Positions 1-5,158 of a stretch of 5,158 bases of DNA are shown in pieces. The stretch is from Synergistaceae bacterium (GTDB lineage: Bacteria > Synergistota > Synergistia > Synergistales > Aminobacteriaceae), in assembly GCA_009778055.1 (NCBI GenBank), contig WRKN01000176.1, positions 1 through 5,158 on the forward strand, written 5' to 3'. Both the position numbers and the translations under genes were made by a program. A model generated the notes under the pieces. The model made no database searches and had not been told where the DNA came from. It saw nothing but the letters and a program-made list of their open reading frames with translations. Numbering within the stretch: the first letter of the stretch is position 1; each line of letters opens with the position of its first letter.

Positions 1-1142
1 CCAAGGCACATGCCGAAGAAGAGGAAAAAGAACGGGGCCATAACCGCCGATGGGTCGCGCTTGCCGTAAACCGGCGGCGAGTACAGCATCGTCAGGGCCT
101 CCGCCGGGCTTGAGAACGCGTTGTTCCGCAGCAGGCTCGGAGGTTTGTCCTCTTTCGTCGGGTCGGACGCGACAAACGCCGCTCCAGGGGCCGCCGATTC
201 GACCTGCTTTTCCAGTCCGGGCAGTACGTCCTCCGGAACCCAGAAAATTGTCCTGACCGTGCTGGTGGTCGAGTCACTGGCCGCCAGCGACATATAACGG
301 TCGCGCATGATTCCCCAGTAGTCGGACGCTTTTTGTATGGCGGGCATACACTCGTTTGCCATACCGGAAAGAGACTCGAGAATTTTTGCTTCTTCTTCCC
401 CGCACGCCGTCAGACGGGCGGCTATCTTGGCGGATTCCTCCGCGACGCTTCCGGTCATGTGCGCCGGCAAGTCCGCGAACGTCATGCCGTTTTGCGCGCA
501 TAACTCAAAGACTTCCTGCTCACGCGCGCGCGAATAGACCACGACGGCCCAGACCTCTTTTTCCTTTCGCTTTGCCTCGCAGACAAAAATATCCGTGTCC
601 GCCGCGTAAGCCTTGAGGCTGTCCGCCATGGCCCCGGCGCGGTCGGCCGGCAAAGTTCCCAAAACGCCTTTCAGGGTGTTGGTTCCATCCCCGAGAATGT
701 ACAGTGAGTACGGCAGATCCTTTATCTTGGAAAGGATTGACGCGTTTACCGTCAACTGAGACGCTTCGGTTCGCAGTTCGTTAAGCTTCGATTCCGCGTT
801 TTTCGCGGACGAGGCCAGCTTTTCCAAATCCGTTTCCAGCGCCGTTCGCGCCAGTTCTGCAAAGGAAAGCGGGGGTTTTTCCCCCAGCATACGGTTCAGC
901 GAAGACACCGGATCGACGTAATATCCCCCCAAAGCGCGGAACAGATATCGAAGATGTCCCTGCTGTTCATCGCAGGCCCTCAGGTTTTCGTCTGTGCCGT
1001 CCGGCCTTGGCCCGCGGTCTTGAAAATCCTCCGCCGACTCGATGATCTGACATGCTCCGCTGCGCTGCAGGGCTTTCGCTACGTCGTCCTTCACGGATTT
1101 GTGATAGTAAAGTTCCACTTTCTTGAGCTTAACTACGCCCAT
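1..1142 (-). CDS. ntpI: V-type ATP synthase subunit I (stator a-subunit), 3' end missing
   Basis: This is the membrane stator subunit of a V/A-type ATPase. In the family its N-terminal cytoplasmic half binds the peripheral stalks, and its C-terminal half forms the ion half-channels against the c-ring. I translated 380 codons from the ATG at 1142 with no stop before the window edge. The N-terminus MGVVKLKKVELYYHK is family-typical. A long helical, charged segment (about residues 95-135) follows, then an alpha/beta region, a second helical stretch (about 235-290), and IFWVPEDVLPGLEK (299-312), which resembles the usual return strand. The strongest signature is at the end: PPSLLRNN (334-341), PAEALTMLYSPPVYG (346-360), then DPSAVMAPFFFLFFGMCL (363-380), which is the start of the first transmembrane helix. 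Only the cytoplasmic half is therefore present; the full protein is usually about 600-650 residues. The ATG has a strong GGAGGTGAT site 8 bases upstream, inside the subunit H gene. The family call is firm. Confidence 0.93.
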   Translation of the reverse strand, partial: MGVVKLKKVELYYHKSVKDDVAKALQRSGACQIIESAEDFQDRGPRPDGTDENLRACDEQQGHLRYLFRALGGYYVDPVSSLNRMLGEKPPLSFAELARTALETDLEKLASSAKNAESKLNELRTEASQLTVNASILSKIKDLPYSLYILGDGTNTLKGVLGTLPADRAGAMADSLKAYAADTDIFVCEAKRKEKEVWAVVVYSRAREQEVFELCAQNGMTFADLPAHMTGSVAEESAKIAARLTACGEEEAKILESLSGMANECMPAIQKASDYWGIMRDRYMSLAASDSTTSTVRTIFWVPEDVLPGLEKQVESAAPGAAFVASDPTKEDKPPSLLRNNAFSSPAEALTMLYSPPVYGKRDPSAVMAPFFFLFFGMCL

Positions 1143-1455
1143 ATTTCACCATCACCTCCTCCGTTATCCAGGTCGCCGCTGCCGCGACTTTTTCTCTGTG
1201 TTTCGAGTAAAAAGCCTTTGCGCTTGTTTCGCGTTCTGTAACTATACTGCGTGCTTTGGTCTCGGCCGTGCGTTCCGCCGTCTGGATCTTCTCGCGAAAT
1301 TGCCTGACGGCCGCCTGCTTGGCTTCCTTAACCACGCTCTCGGCGTCCGCCGCGGCCTTGCTGAGTTTTTTGGCGGCATTGCTTCTTGCTTCCTGAACAC
1401 TTTTCGCTGCCTTTTCTTCCGCGGTTTTGATCTCATCAATCAAATTCGTCGGCAT
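1129..1455 (-). CDS. ahaH: V-type ATP synthase subunit H (peripheral stalk coiled coil)
   Basis: This encodes a 108-residue protein that is almost entirely helical and charged. It matches the small H (also called G or NtpF) subunit, which pairs with subunit E to form the peripheral stalk of V/A-type ATPases. Residues 8-95 are rich in Ala, Glu, Lys and Arg with heptad-like spacing (for example EEKAAKSVQEARSNAAKKL, 13-31), as expected for a long right-handed coiled coil. There is no transmembrane segment or enzyme motif. The length is usual for the family. The ATG at 1455 follows GGAGG with a 5-base spacer. The TAA at 1129-1131 lies inside the subunit I gene, giving a 14-base overlap. Sequence alone would only say 'coiled coil'; position directly before subunit I makes the call strong. 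It is the first gene of the operon, with its own likely promoter upstream. Confidence 0.85.
   Translation of the reverse strand: MPTNLIDEIKTAEEKAAKSVQEARSNAAKKLSKAAADAESVVKEAKQAAVRQFREKIQTAERTAETKARSIVTERETSAKAFYSKHREKVAAAATWITEEVMVKYGRS
1151..1159 (-). promoter_or_regulatory. Ribosome binding site of subunit I, inside the subunit H gene
   Basis: On the minus strand this reads GGAGGTGAT, a near-complete Shine-Dalgarno sequence, 8 bases before the ATG at 1142. It fixes the subunit I start. It lies within the last codons of subunit H, so the two genes overlap and are probably translationally coupled. Confidence 0.85.
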
Positions 1456-1477
1456 CTAATCCTCCACCCCCCTCCAG

Positions 1478-1519
1478 GCAGACCGTCCGCCATATGAAAA
1501 CAAAAAAACGGCGGTCTGC
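1478..1519 (-). promoter_or_regulatory. Leader hairpin before the V-ATPase operon
   Basis: GCAGACCG (1478-1485) pairs perfectly with CGGTCTGC (1512-1519). After one bulged base (1486) the stem continues with CCG (1487-1489) pairing CGG (1509-1511). This gives about 11 base pairs around a 19-base loop that contains a 7-base run of T on the minus strand (1502-1508). It would lie in the untranslated leader of the ATPase transcript, ending 12 bases before the ribosome binding site of subunit H. No T-run follows the 3' arm, so it is not a standard intrinsic terminator for the operon. The structure is visible in the sequence; a regulatory role is speculation. Confidence 0.45.
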
Positions 1520-1539
1520 GCGACACGTCGCACCTTTTT

Positions 1540-1568
1540 ATTATCCCCTGCTTTTTTACTAAAATCAA
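1540..1568 (-). promoter_or_regulatory. Sigma-70-type promoter for the V-ATPase operon
   Basis: On the minus strand TTGATT (1568-1563, -35) is followed by exactly 17 bases and GATAAT (1545-1540, -10). These match the TTGACA and TATAAT consensus at 4 and 5 of 6 positions with ideal spacing. Transcription would start near 1533, leaving a leader of roughly 78 bases before subunit H. It begins just past the fapA stop codon. This implies the ATPase genes can be transcribed independently of fapA, although read-through is also possible because no clear terminator separates them. Confidence 0.6.
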
Positions 1569-1569
1569 G

Positions 1570-3177
1570 TTAATCCACATCGTCGAAGGGTCTTATTTTA
1601 ACCTCTCTCGCGTCTTTGTCGTAAACAAAGGCAACGTTTTTGAAGGCCTCGCGCACTATGTATTTAGAGTCCCTGATCGTGACGACCACGCCCGGATAGC
1701 ATACGTCCTTGACTTTTACCACGGCTTGCCCCCGGGTCATCTCCAAACGTTTATTTATATCCTCAAGTTCGTCCTGGCAGGATCTCAACGAGGCCTGAAG
1801 CTGATATTTGGATTTTATCGCGCCAACCATCGAGGAGCGCTGTTTTTCGCTCAATACTCCGCTCATTTCCTGTCTTTTTAAAAAAGTTAGGCTAGTATCC
1901 AACGCCTCGAGATTTTCCGTGTACTTGACAACCGCGTCTTGCAGTTCCTTACGCCGTTCGTTCAGAATTGGGGGGACGCCGACGATGACTTCCGTCTTTG
2001 TCCCGATCTCGCTTCCAAGGGTATAGCACACAACTCCCGCCTCGGCCTGAATCCTGCCTCCGATAATCTGAGGCTTTTTCCCTCCCATCACCGTGACGGT
2101 TTGAAGGGCGCTTATGTCGCTGTGCAGTACGGAGTTTTTGAGCGTTATTTCTCCATTGCTGCGGATGTAGGCCTGGTTGGCGAAATTCGCGGTGACGTTG
2201 CCGGCGGCGATTATGCGTCCTTTGCCCATGCTTTGAATACCGCCCCCTATAACGATGTCGGTCACGCTTTCGATTCTGGCGCCCTCCACCATTTGCTTGA
2301 TTTCAATGTCGTTGCTGGCCAGAACCTGAAACCCGTCGCGCACTGTGCCGAATATCTTGACGCTTCCCTTGAAATCAATGTTGCCGACGCTGAAGTCCAC
2401 GTCTCCTCTGATCTCCAGCTCAGGCAAAATCGTCAGTTTATTGTTTTTACGTAAAAGACGCCCGTTTATAGCGGCGGTGAGCGAAAGCCCGTCGTCGGAG
2501 ATGTTAAAACCGTCCTTAATTGGAAACGCCGCGTCCTTGCTGGCTAGGGGATTGATCTCGACCCCGGTGACCGTCATACCGTTCTCTCCCGGCACGGCGG
2601 GGTGTTTGACGGCAATTTCATCTCCTTGCCTGACGTAGACGAAAGGGCTTCTCTCCCTGTGGTCTATTTTTTCCGCGTCGTCACAATCAGCCGCCGGCGC
2701 CGGCATCTGATCCGGATCACGCAGCAACTCTATGCGCGCGTTATTTCCGTTGACCGCCGGTTTCCCGTTTGCCACGGTCACGCGTTCATCACACAGCTTC
2801 AACTCAATCAGTTTTTCAATGACGCTTTCGTCCACGCCGAAGACTACTTTTTCAAATTCAAGAGCTTCCAATACGTCCGCTTTGTCCGGCCAGGGATTTG
2901 TAAAAAAGGGAGGCTCCAGGGTAACGGAAGCCGTCATTTTGTCTTCGGGCAAATGCACGATAACCGTCGAGAGCTTTTCTTCCAAAGGGTCGCGATCCGC
3001 GATCTTTTGTGGAGAACGGTTTTTTTGCCTGGCAAATTCTTTTACGGCTTTCTCGTCATATTTCCGAACCCCTTTAAGGCGCAGGAAATCAGCCACGGCC
3101 GCCGGCGTAAAGTCGTCCGACACAGCCGCTATCCAAACTCCCAGGGGGTTGGCCTCTAATTTGAATTTTTCCTCCAT
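1570..3177 (-). CDS. fapA: FapA family protein (DUF342, flagellar assembly protein A-like)
   Basis: This encodes a 535-residue protein of the FapA/DUF342 family, probably cytoplasmic (no signal peptide or membrane helix). In Vibrio, FapA is linked to polar flagellum assembly, but the family is broad and its biochemical role is poorly defined. The order of parts is typical. Residues 1-130 form an alpha/beta N-terminal domain. The core starts at VANGKPAVNGNNARIEL (135-151) and includes QGDEIAVKHPAVPGENGMTV (184-203). A right-handed beta-helix-like repeat of short strands and glycines spans about 250-400 (ELEIRGDVDF, IDFKGSVKIFGTV, DIEIKQMVEGARIES). A coiled coil follows at about 404-482, then a small C-terminal beta domain. 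The length fits the family. The ATG at 3177 is 20 bases after the nitroreductase stop. I see no ribosome binding site before it, while GGAGG sits just inside the coding sequence. The frame stays open upstream into the nitroreductase gene, but that part does not look like protein. No flagellar gene is visible nearby. Confidence 0.88.
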   Translation of the reverse strand: MEEKFKLEANPLGVWIAAVSDDFTPAAVADFLRLKGVRKYDEKAVKEFARQKNRSPQKIADRDPLEEKLSTVIVHLPEDKMTASVTLEPPFFTNPWPDKADVLEALEFEKVVFGVDESVIEKLIELKLCDERVTVANGKPAVNGNNARIELLRDPDQMPAPAADCDDAEKIDHRERSPFVYVRQGDEIAVKHPAVPGENGMTVTGVEINPLASKDAAFPIKDGFNISDDGLSLTAAINGRLLRKNNKLTILPELEIRGDVDFSVGNIDFKGSVKIFGTVRDGFQVLASNDIEIKQMVEGARIESVTDIVIGGGIQSMGKGRIIAAGNVTANFANQAYIRSNGEITLKNSVLHSDISALQTVTVMGGKKPQIIGGRIQAEAGVVCYTLGSEIGTKTEVIVGVPPILNERRKELQDAVVKYTENLEALDTSLTFLKRQEMSGVLSEKQRSSMVGAIKSKYQLQASLRSCQDELEDINKRLEMTRGQAVVKVKDVCYPGVVVTIRDSKYIVREAFKNVAFVYDKDAREVKIRPFDDVD

Positions 3178-3197
3178 AGTCGATTGGGGTATGGAGC

Positions 3198-3707
3198 CTA
3201 CCAGCGGCCTTTGTGGATATGAGCCTGGTCGATGCCGGCGTATGGAGGTTTGTGTTCCGCGCTGTAACCTATGGCGGCAATGCCCATGACGTGAACGTGC
3301 TCCGGAATCCCGACTATTTCGCGCACCTTCTCCGGGACGGTCGCGTTGTGATTGACTCCCAGCCAGACGCTGCCCAGCCCCAGGGCGGTGGCGGCCAACA
3401 GGATGTTCTGTATGGCGGCGGCGCAGTCCTGCTCCCACCAGGGGGTTGAAGTGTCTTCTACCGCGCACACCGCGACAGCAAGGGTCGCCTGCGTAAGCAT
3501 CTTTCCGTACGGGTGCGCGTCGGCCAGCGCGTCAAGCGTTCCGCGCTCCGTTATCTCCACGAAATGCCAGGGGCGGAGGTTGATGGCGCTCGGCGCGGCG
3601 CAGGCGCACTCCAGAATACGGTCGATCTTTTCCCGCTCGACCGGCTTGTCTTCGTACTTGCGTACGCTCCTGCGCGCCAAAATAACGTTAATAGCGTCGT
3701 TGTTCAT
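3198..3707 (-). CDS. Nitroreductase family FMN-dependent oxidoreductase
   Basis: This encodes a 169-residue flavoprotein of the nitroreductase superfamily. These are usually cytoplasmic homodimers that bind FMN and use NAD(P)H to reduce nitro compounds, quinones or flavins; the true substrate cannot be read from sequence. Key parts are visible: the FMN-phosphate motif ARRSVRKYEDKPV (11-23), APSAINLRPWHFVEI (38-52), the core helix WWEQDCAAAIQNILLAATAL (90-109), GLGSVWLGV (110-118), and the C-terminal HKGRW (165-169), where the basic residue commonly contacts FMN. The length is that of the short, minimal members, without the extensions of NfsA or NfsB. The ATG at 3707 follows AGGAGG with a 10-base spacer. 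It is 37 bases after the TPR-like gene and 20 bases before fapA, which suggests one transcript. No detected feature assigns it to dehalogenation, cobalamin synthesis or another specialised branch. Confidence 0.92.
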   Translation of the reverse strand: MNNDAINVILARRSVRKYEDKPVEREKIDRILECACAAPSAINLRPWHFVEITERGTLDALADAHPYGKMLTQATLAVAVCAVEDTSTPWWEQDCAAAIQNILLAATALGLGSVWLGVNHNATVPEKVREIVGIPEHVHVMGIAAIGYSAEHKPPYAGIDQAHIHKGRW

Positions 3708-3744
3708 TTAAGAACGTCCTCCTACAATAAAATAATTTCATGCG

Positions 3745-4131
3745 TCAGGGCGTGGCGCGGGCTTCGCCGCGCAGCCACAGAAGGCGGTTTTCGACGTGGG
3801 TCACCCATCGCGACGAGGGGTAACGTTTCAGAAAAAGCTCCAGAGTTTCCCTGGCCTTGTCCTCTTTGGGCTCGTCAAAATCGTCGAGGTAGAGGTTCGA
3901 CAATGCCCAGTAAGATTCCTCCGCCGTTTCCGAGTCCGGGCACTCCTCCATCATGCGCAGGTATAGGGCTTCGCGCTCCGAGGCGTCCGTGGTTCGCGAA
4001 ATTCTGAAACGATAGTCGGCCGCCAGGAAACTCTGCTGCTCCAAAGGCGCGGGAGCCGCGAAAACCAGCCCGGCCTGCCACAAAAAACACATAGCGGCCC
4101 CTAATACGGCGGCCCTGTATAGTTTAGTCAT
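3745..4131 (-). CDS. Small exported protein with TPR-like helices
   Basis: From the ATG at 4131 this gives 128 residues. The N-terminus is a clear signal peptide: MTK-LYR (positive residues at 3 and 6), a hydrophobic core at 7-24, and a likely cleavage site around LVFA|APAP (22-29). The mature part is helical. ALYLRMMEECPDSETAEESYWALSNLYL (55-82) and ARETLELFLKRYPSSRWVTHVENRLLWL (93-120) resemble two tetratricopeptide helix pairs of the kind seen in BamD/CpoB-type envelope proteins, with the characteristic 'FLKRYPSS' turn. Such domains usually bind other envelope proteins; a precise role cannot be given. No lipobox cysteine follows the signal peptide. The frame is open to an ATG at 4224, but that start would place 31 mostly basic residues before the signal sequence, so I prefer 4131, although its ribosome binding site (AAAGGA very close to the ATG, GGAAAGG further up) is unconvincing. 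The gene heads a likely unit with the nitroreductase and fapA. Confidence 0.75.
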   Translation of the reverse strand: MTKLYRAAVLGAAMCFLWQAGLVFAAPAPLEQQSFLAADYRFRISRTTDASEREALYLRMMEECPDSETAEESYWALSNLYLDDFDEPKEDKARETLELFLKRYPSSRWVTHVENRLLWLRGEARATP

Positions 4132-4180
4132 TCCTTTACCCGCCTTTCCTTTTCTAAAGTTTAACACAACTCGGGAAGCA

Positions 4181-4200
4181 GCGCGGAAAATAATCCGCGC
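4181..4200. repeat. Perfect 7-bp inverted repeat upstream of the TPR-like gene
   Basis: GCGCGGA and TCCGCGC flank a 6-base AT loop, forming a perfect GC-rich hairpin 49 bases before the start at 4131. No T-run follows on either strand, so it does not fit an intrinsic terminator. It could be an operator or a leader hairpin. If translation began at 4224 it would instead be coding sequence. Confidence 0.5.
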
Positions 4201-4250
4201 CGGTTCTGTTATGAACATGTCCACGACTATTGGTATTAAAACCCTTCAAA

Positions 4251-4278
4251 GGTATAAAGACTGCCGTTAAGGAGTAAA
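4251..4278 (-). promoter_or_regulatory. Weak candidate promoter for the TPR/nitroreductase/fapA unit
   Basis: On the minus strand TTTACT (4278-4273) and TATACC (4256-4251) are 16 bases apart, each matching the sigma-70 consensus at 4 of 6 positions. It is the best-spaced pair I found in the gap, but it is weak in an AT-rich stretch where chance matches are common. A perfect TATAAT at 4492-4487, overlapping the stop codon of the upstream gene, is an alternative -10 without a good -35. Confidence 0.22.
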
Positions 4279-4294
4279 TAGTTGCACTGCAAGT

Positions 4295-4383
4295 ATTGAA
4301 ATTGTAAGTATTCAGTTCGCGTGATGAAGCGCAAGCTTGCTGTACAAATCTTCCAAGTTTTTAAGATTGAATTGTAAATTCAG
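4295..4383. repeat. Imperfect direct repeat pair in the AT-rich gap
   Basis: The copies are at 4295-4315 (ATTGAAATTGTAAGTATTCA plus G) and 4366-4383 (ATTGAATTGTAAATTCAG). They are the same sequence apart from one A and two further bases missing in the second copy. Their starts are 71 bases apart, and the palindrome GCAAGCTTGC lies between them. They could be binding sites for one protein, or end structures of an old insertion. Confidence 0.45.
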
Positions 4384-4487
4384 GAGAATCGGTAATAAGA
4401 GAAAGCGAAACGCCATTTGAGAGCAGACCAATGATCATCTGAGTCGCTAATGAAGCAAATGAGCGCATATTAACTTTCTGTACGATA

Positions 4488-5158
4488 TTATAGCGTAGAC
4501 CCCTTATTAACAGGCTTGCGCTTGTACAACGGGCTGCCGTTTCTGTCCGCTACATTCAGGCACTTCAGCACTCCGCTCGTGTCGTTGGACGCCAAATGCT
4601 CACGGTACGACCTGTTCTCGACGATGGCGCGCGGGACTTTGAAAGTGTCGGCGTATTTGGAAAACCTCATTCCAGCCGGAAGCAGGGCCTGGCGTTCTTC
4701 CGGTTCCTTCTCCGCTCCCGGCGTAGCCGAACCGTCCAGGTGCAGACTGGCGTCGTAGACCAGGCAGTCGTTAAAGGCGCTCCCTTCAGCCCCTTCCATA
4801 GCGATTTCGTGATATTCCCGCCCTTCTTCGTCGTTTTCCCAGCTATCGCTGCCGATAACTTTTATAAAATTGCATGTGAAATTCTTTCCTATACGTATCT
4901 CCGACAGCGAGCAGCCAAGAATATTGGAAAAGGTTGCGACCAGCGCGGCGCAGTCCTCGCTGTTTACAAAAACTTTCCCCCGCGCGGTCAGGAAAGCGTC
5001 CAGGTCAAAGGATTTCACAGCGCCGACTCCTGGTACTTTCATATCCTTTATAAACCGCGGCGTATTGTCATCGGCGTACCGAAGCCCCAGCTCTCCGTTG
5101 ACGGCCCGCGTGACAGCCGCCGCCGCGCCGGGCAGGGTCGCGTGTACCTCCGCCCACT
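4488..5158 (-). CDS. Unrecognised protein, possibly transglutaminase-like, 5' end missing
   Basis: The frame is open from the right window edge to the TAA at 4488-4490, giving 222 complete codons. An internal ATG at 5042 would give 184 residues. I treat it as partial because the 38 codons before that ATG (WAEVHATLPGAAAAV..., LRYADDNTPRFIKDM) read as ordinary protein and no ribosome binding site precedes the ATG. Counted from that Met, NSEDCAALVATFSNILGC (27-44) resembles the Cys-bearing helix of transglutaminase-like enzymes. EYHEIAMEG (76-84) and CLVYDASLHLDG (93-104) would supply the His (78) and Asp (97) of a Cys-His-Asp triad. That is my inference from spacing and local pattern, not a confirmed family match. 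The C-terminus is basic (YKRKPVNKGSTL). No membrane segment is visible in this part. The neighbours give no functional hint, since the gene is separated from the TPR-like gene by 356 bases. It could equally be a conserved hypothetical protein with a different fold. Confidence 0.6.
   Translation of the reverse strand, partial: WAEVHATLPGAAAAVTRAVNGELGLRYADDNTPRFIKDMKVPGVGAVKSFDLDAFLTARGKVFVNSEDCAALVATFSNILGCSLSEIRIGKNFTCNFIKVIGSDSWENDEEGREYHEIAMEGAEGSAFNDCLVYDASLHLDGSATPGAEKEPEERQALLPAGMRFSKYADTFKVPRAIVENRSYREHLASNDTSGVLKCLNVADRNGSPLYKRKPVNKGSTL

Larger units (their letters stand above)
4132..4487. other. AT-rich intergenic gap with no supported gene
   Basis: This 356-base stretch separates the TPR-like gene from the partial gene on the right. 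It is clearly more AT-rich than the genes around it, most strongly from about 4225 to 4487. Two small overlapping minus-strand frames can be read: 4361-4468 (35 residues, MRSFASLATQMIIG...) and 4312-4416 (34 residues, MAFRFLLLPILLN...HHAN). Neither has a ribosome binding site, so I do not call them genes. Palindromes are GCAAGCTTGC (4331-4340), ATGATCAT (4431-4438) and TTGCA-C-TGCAA (4282-4292). I see no tRNA, no clear terminator and no intact transposase. It may be a decayed mobile-element end or simply a regulatory spacer. Confidence 0.5.

Noticed and set aside
1520..1531. Inverted repeat GCGAC-AC-GTCGC plus the nearby T-run as a terminator of fapA
   Set aside because: The 2-base centre is too tight for a full hairpin, and an unrelated 11 bases separate it from the T-run, so it does not form a standard intrinsic terminator.
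1939..3289. Long plus-strand open frames opposite fapA (185 and 171 residues)
   Set aside because: They are antisense shadows of a confident gene, with no recognisable domains and no ribosome binding sites that stand out.
3178..3468. In-frame upstream extension of fapA by 97 codons
   Set aside because: It lies wholly over the nitroreductase gene and intergenic bases, is Arg/Pro/Gly-rich like an out-of-frame translation, and does not resemble the FapA N-terminus.
3513..4007. Plus-strand open frame of 164 residues opposite the nitroreductase and TPR-like genes
   Set aside because: It spans two well-supported minus-strand genes and the gap between them, and its translation is low-complexity and shows no family signature.
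4361..4468. Small minus-strand ORF of 35 residues in the AT-rich gap
   Set aside because: It has no ribosome binding site, overlaps another equally plausible short frame, and cannot be supported as a gene without comparison to other genomes; kept only as a finding.
4487..4492. Perfect TATAAT on the minus strand at the stop of the right-hand gene
   Set aside because: No acceptable -35 lies 15-19 bases upstream and the start would leave a leader of about 350 bases; a chance match in AT-rich DNA is likely.

Overview
The window is a bacterial fragment of about 5.2 kb. Every gene I can support lies on the minus strand, so the genes read from right to left. The coding DNA is fairly GC-rich. An archaeal/vacuolar-type (V-type) ATPase, a FapA (DUF342) protein and strong GGAGG ribosome binding sites together suggest an anaerobic bacterium. 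Synergistota is my best guess and a clostridial Firmicute is the main alternative. This is inference from gene content only, since no rRNA or other marker gene is present.

Layout in transcription order. (1) 5158-4488: the 3' part of a gene entering from beyond the right edge. I do not recognise the family confidently, but the spacing of a Cys, a His and an Asp resembles a transglutaminase-like fold. (2) 4487-4132: a 356-base gap, visibly more AT-rich than its surroundings. It holds an imperfect direct repeat, small palindromes, two short overlapping open frames without ribosome binding sites, a perfect 7-bp inverted repeat, and at best weak promoters. (3) 4131-3745: a small secreted protein with TPR-like helices. 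(4) 3707-3198: a nitroreductase-family FMN oxidoreductase. (5) 3177-1570: a 535-residue FapA-family polymer-binding/beta-helix protein. Genes 3 to 5 are spaced 37 and 20 bases apart and are probably co-transcribed. (6) 1569-1456: a short gap with a good sigma-70-type promoter and a leader hairpin. (7) 1455-1129 and 1142-1: the first two genes of a V-type ATPase operon, subunit H (peripheral stalk) and subunit I (membrane stator). They overlap by 14 bases. Subunit I runs off the left edge at its first transmembrane helix, so the remaining subunits are expected further left.

The ATPase pair would form the stator that links the catalytic head to the membrane ion channel. The upstream trio has no obvious common pathway with it; the promoter between them suggests a separate transcription unit. 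I found no CRISPR array, tRNA, rRNA or intact mobile element. Nothing here is convincing evidence of a new system. The most open questions are the transglutaminase-like partial gene and the AT-rich gap behind it.
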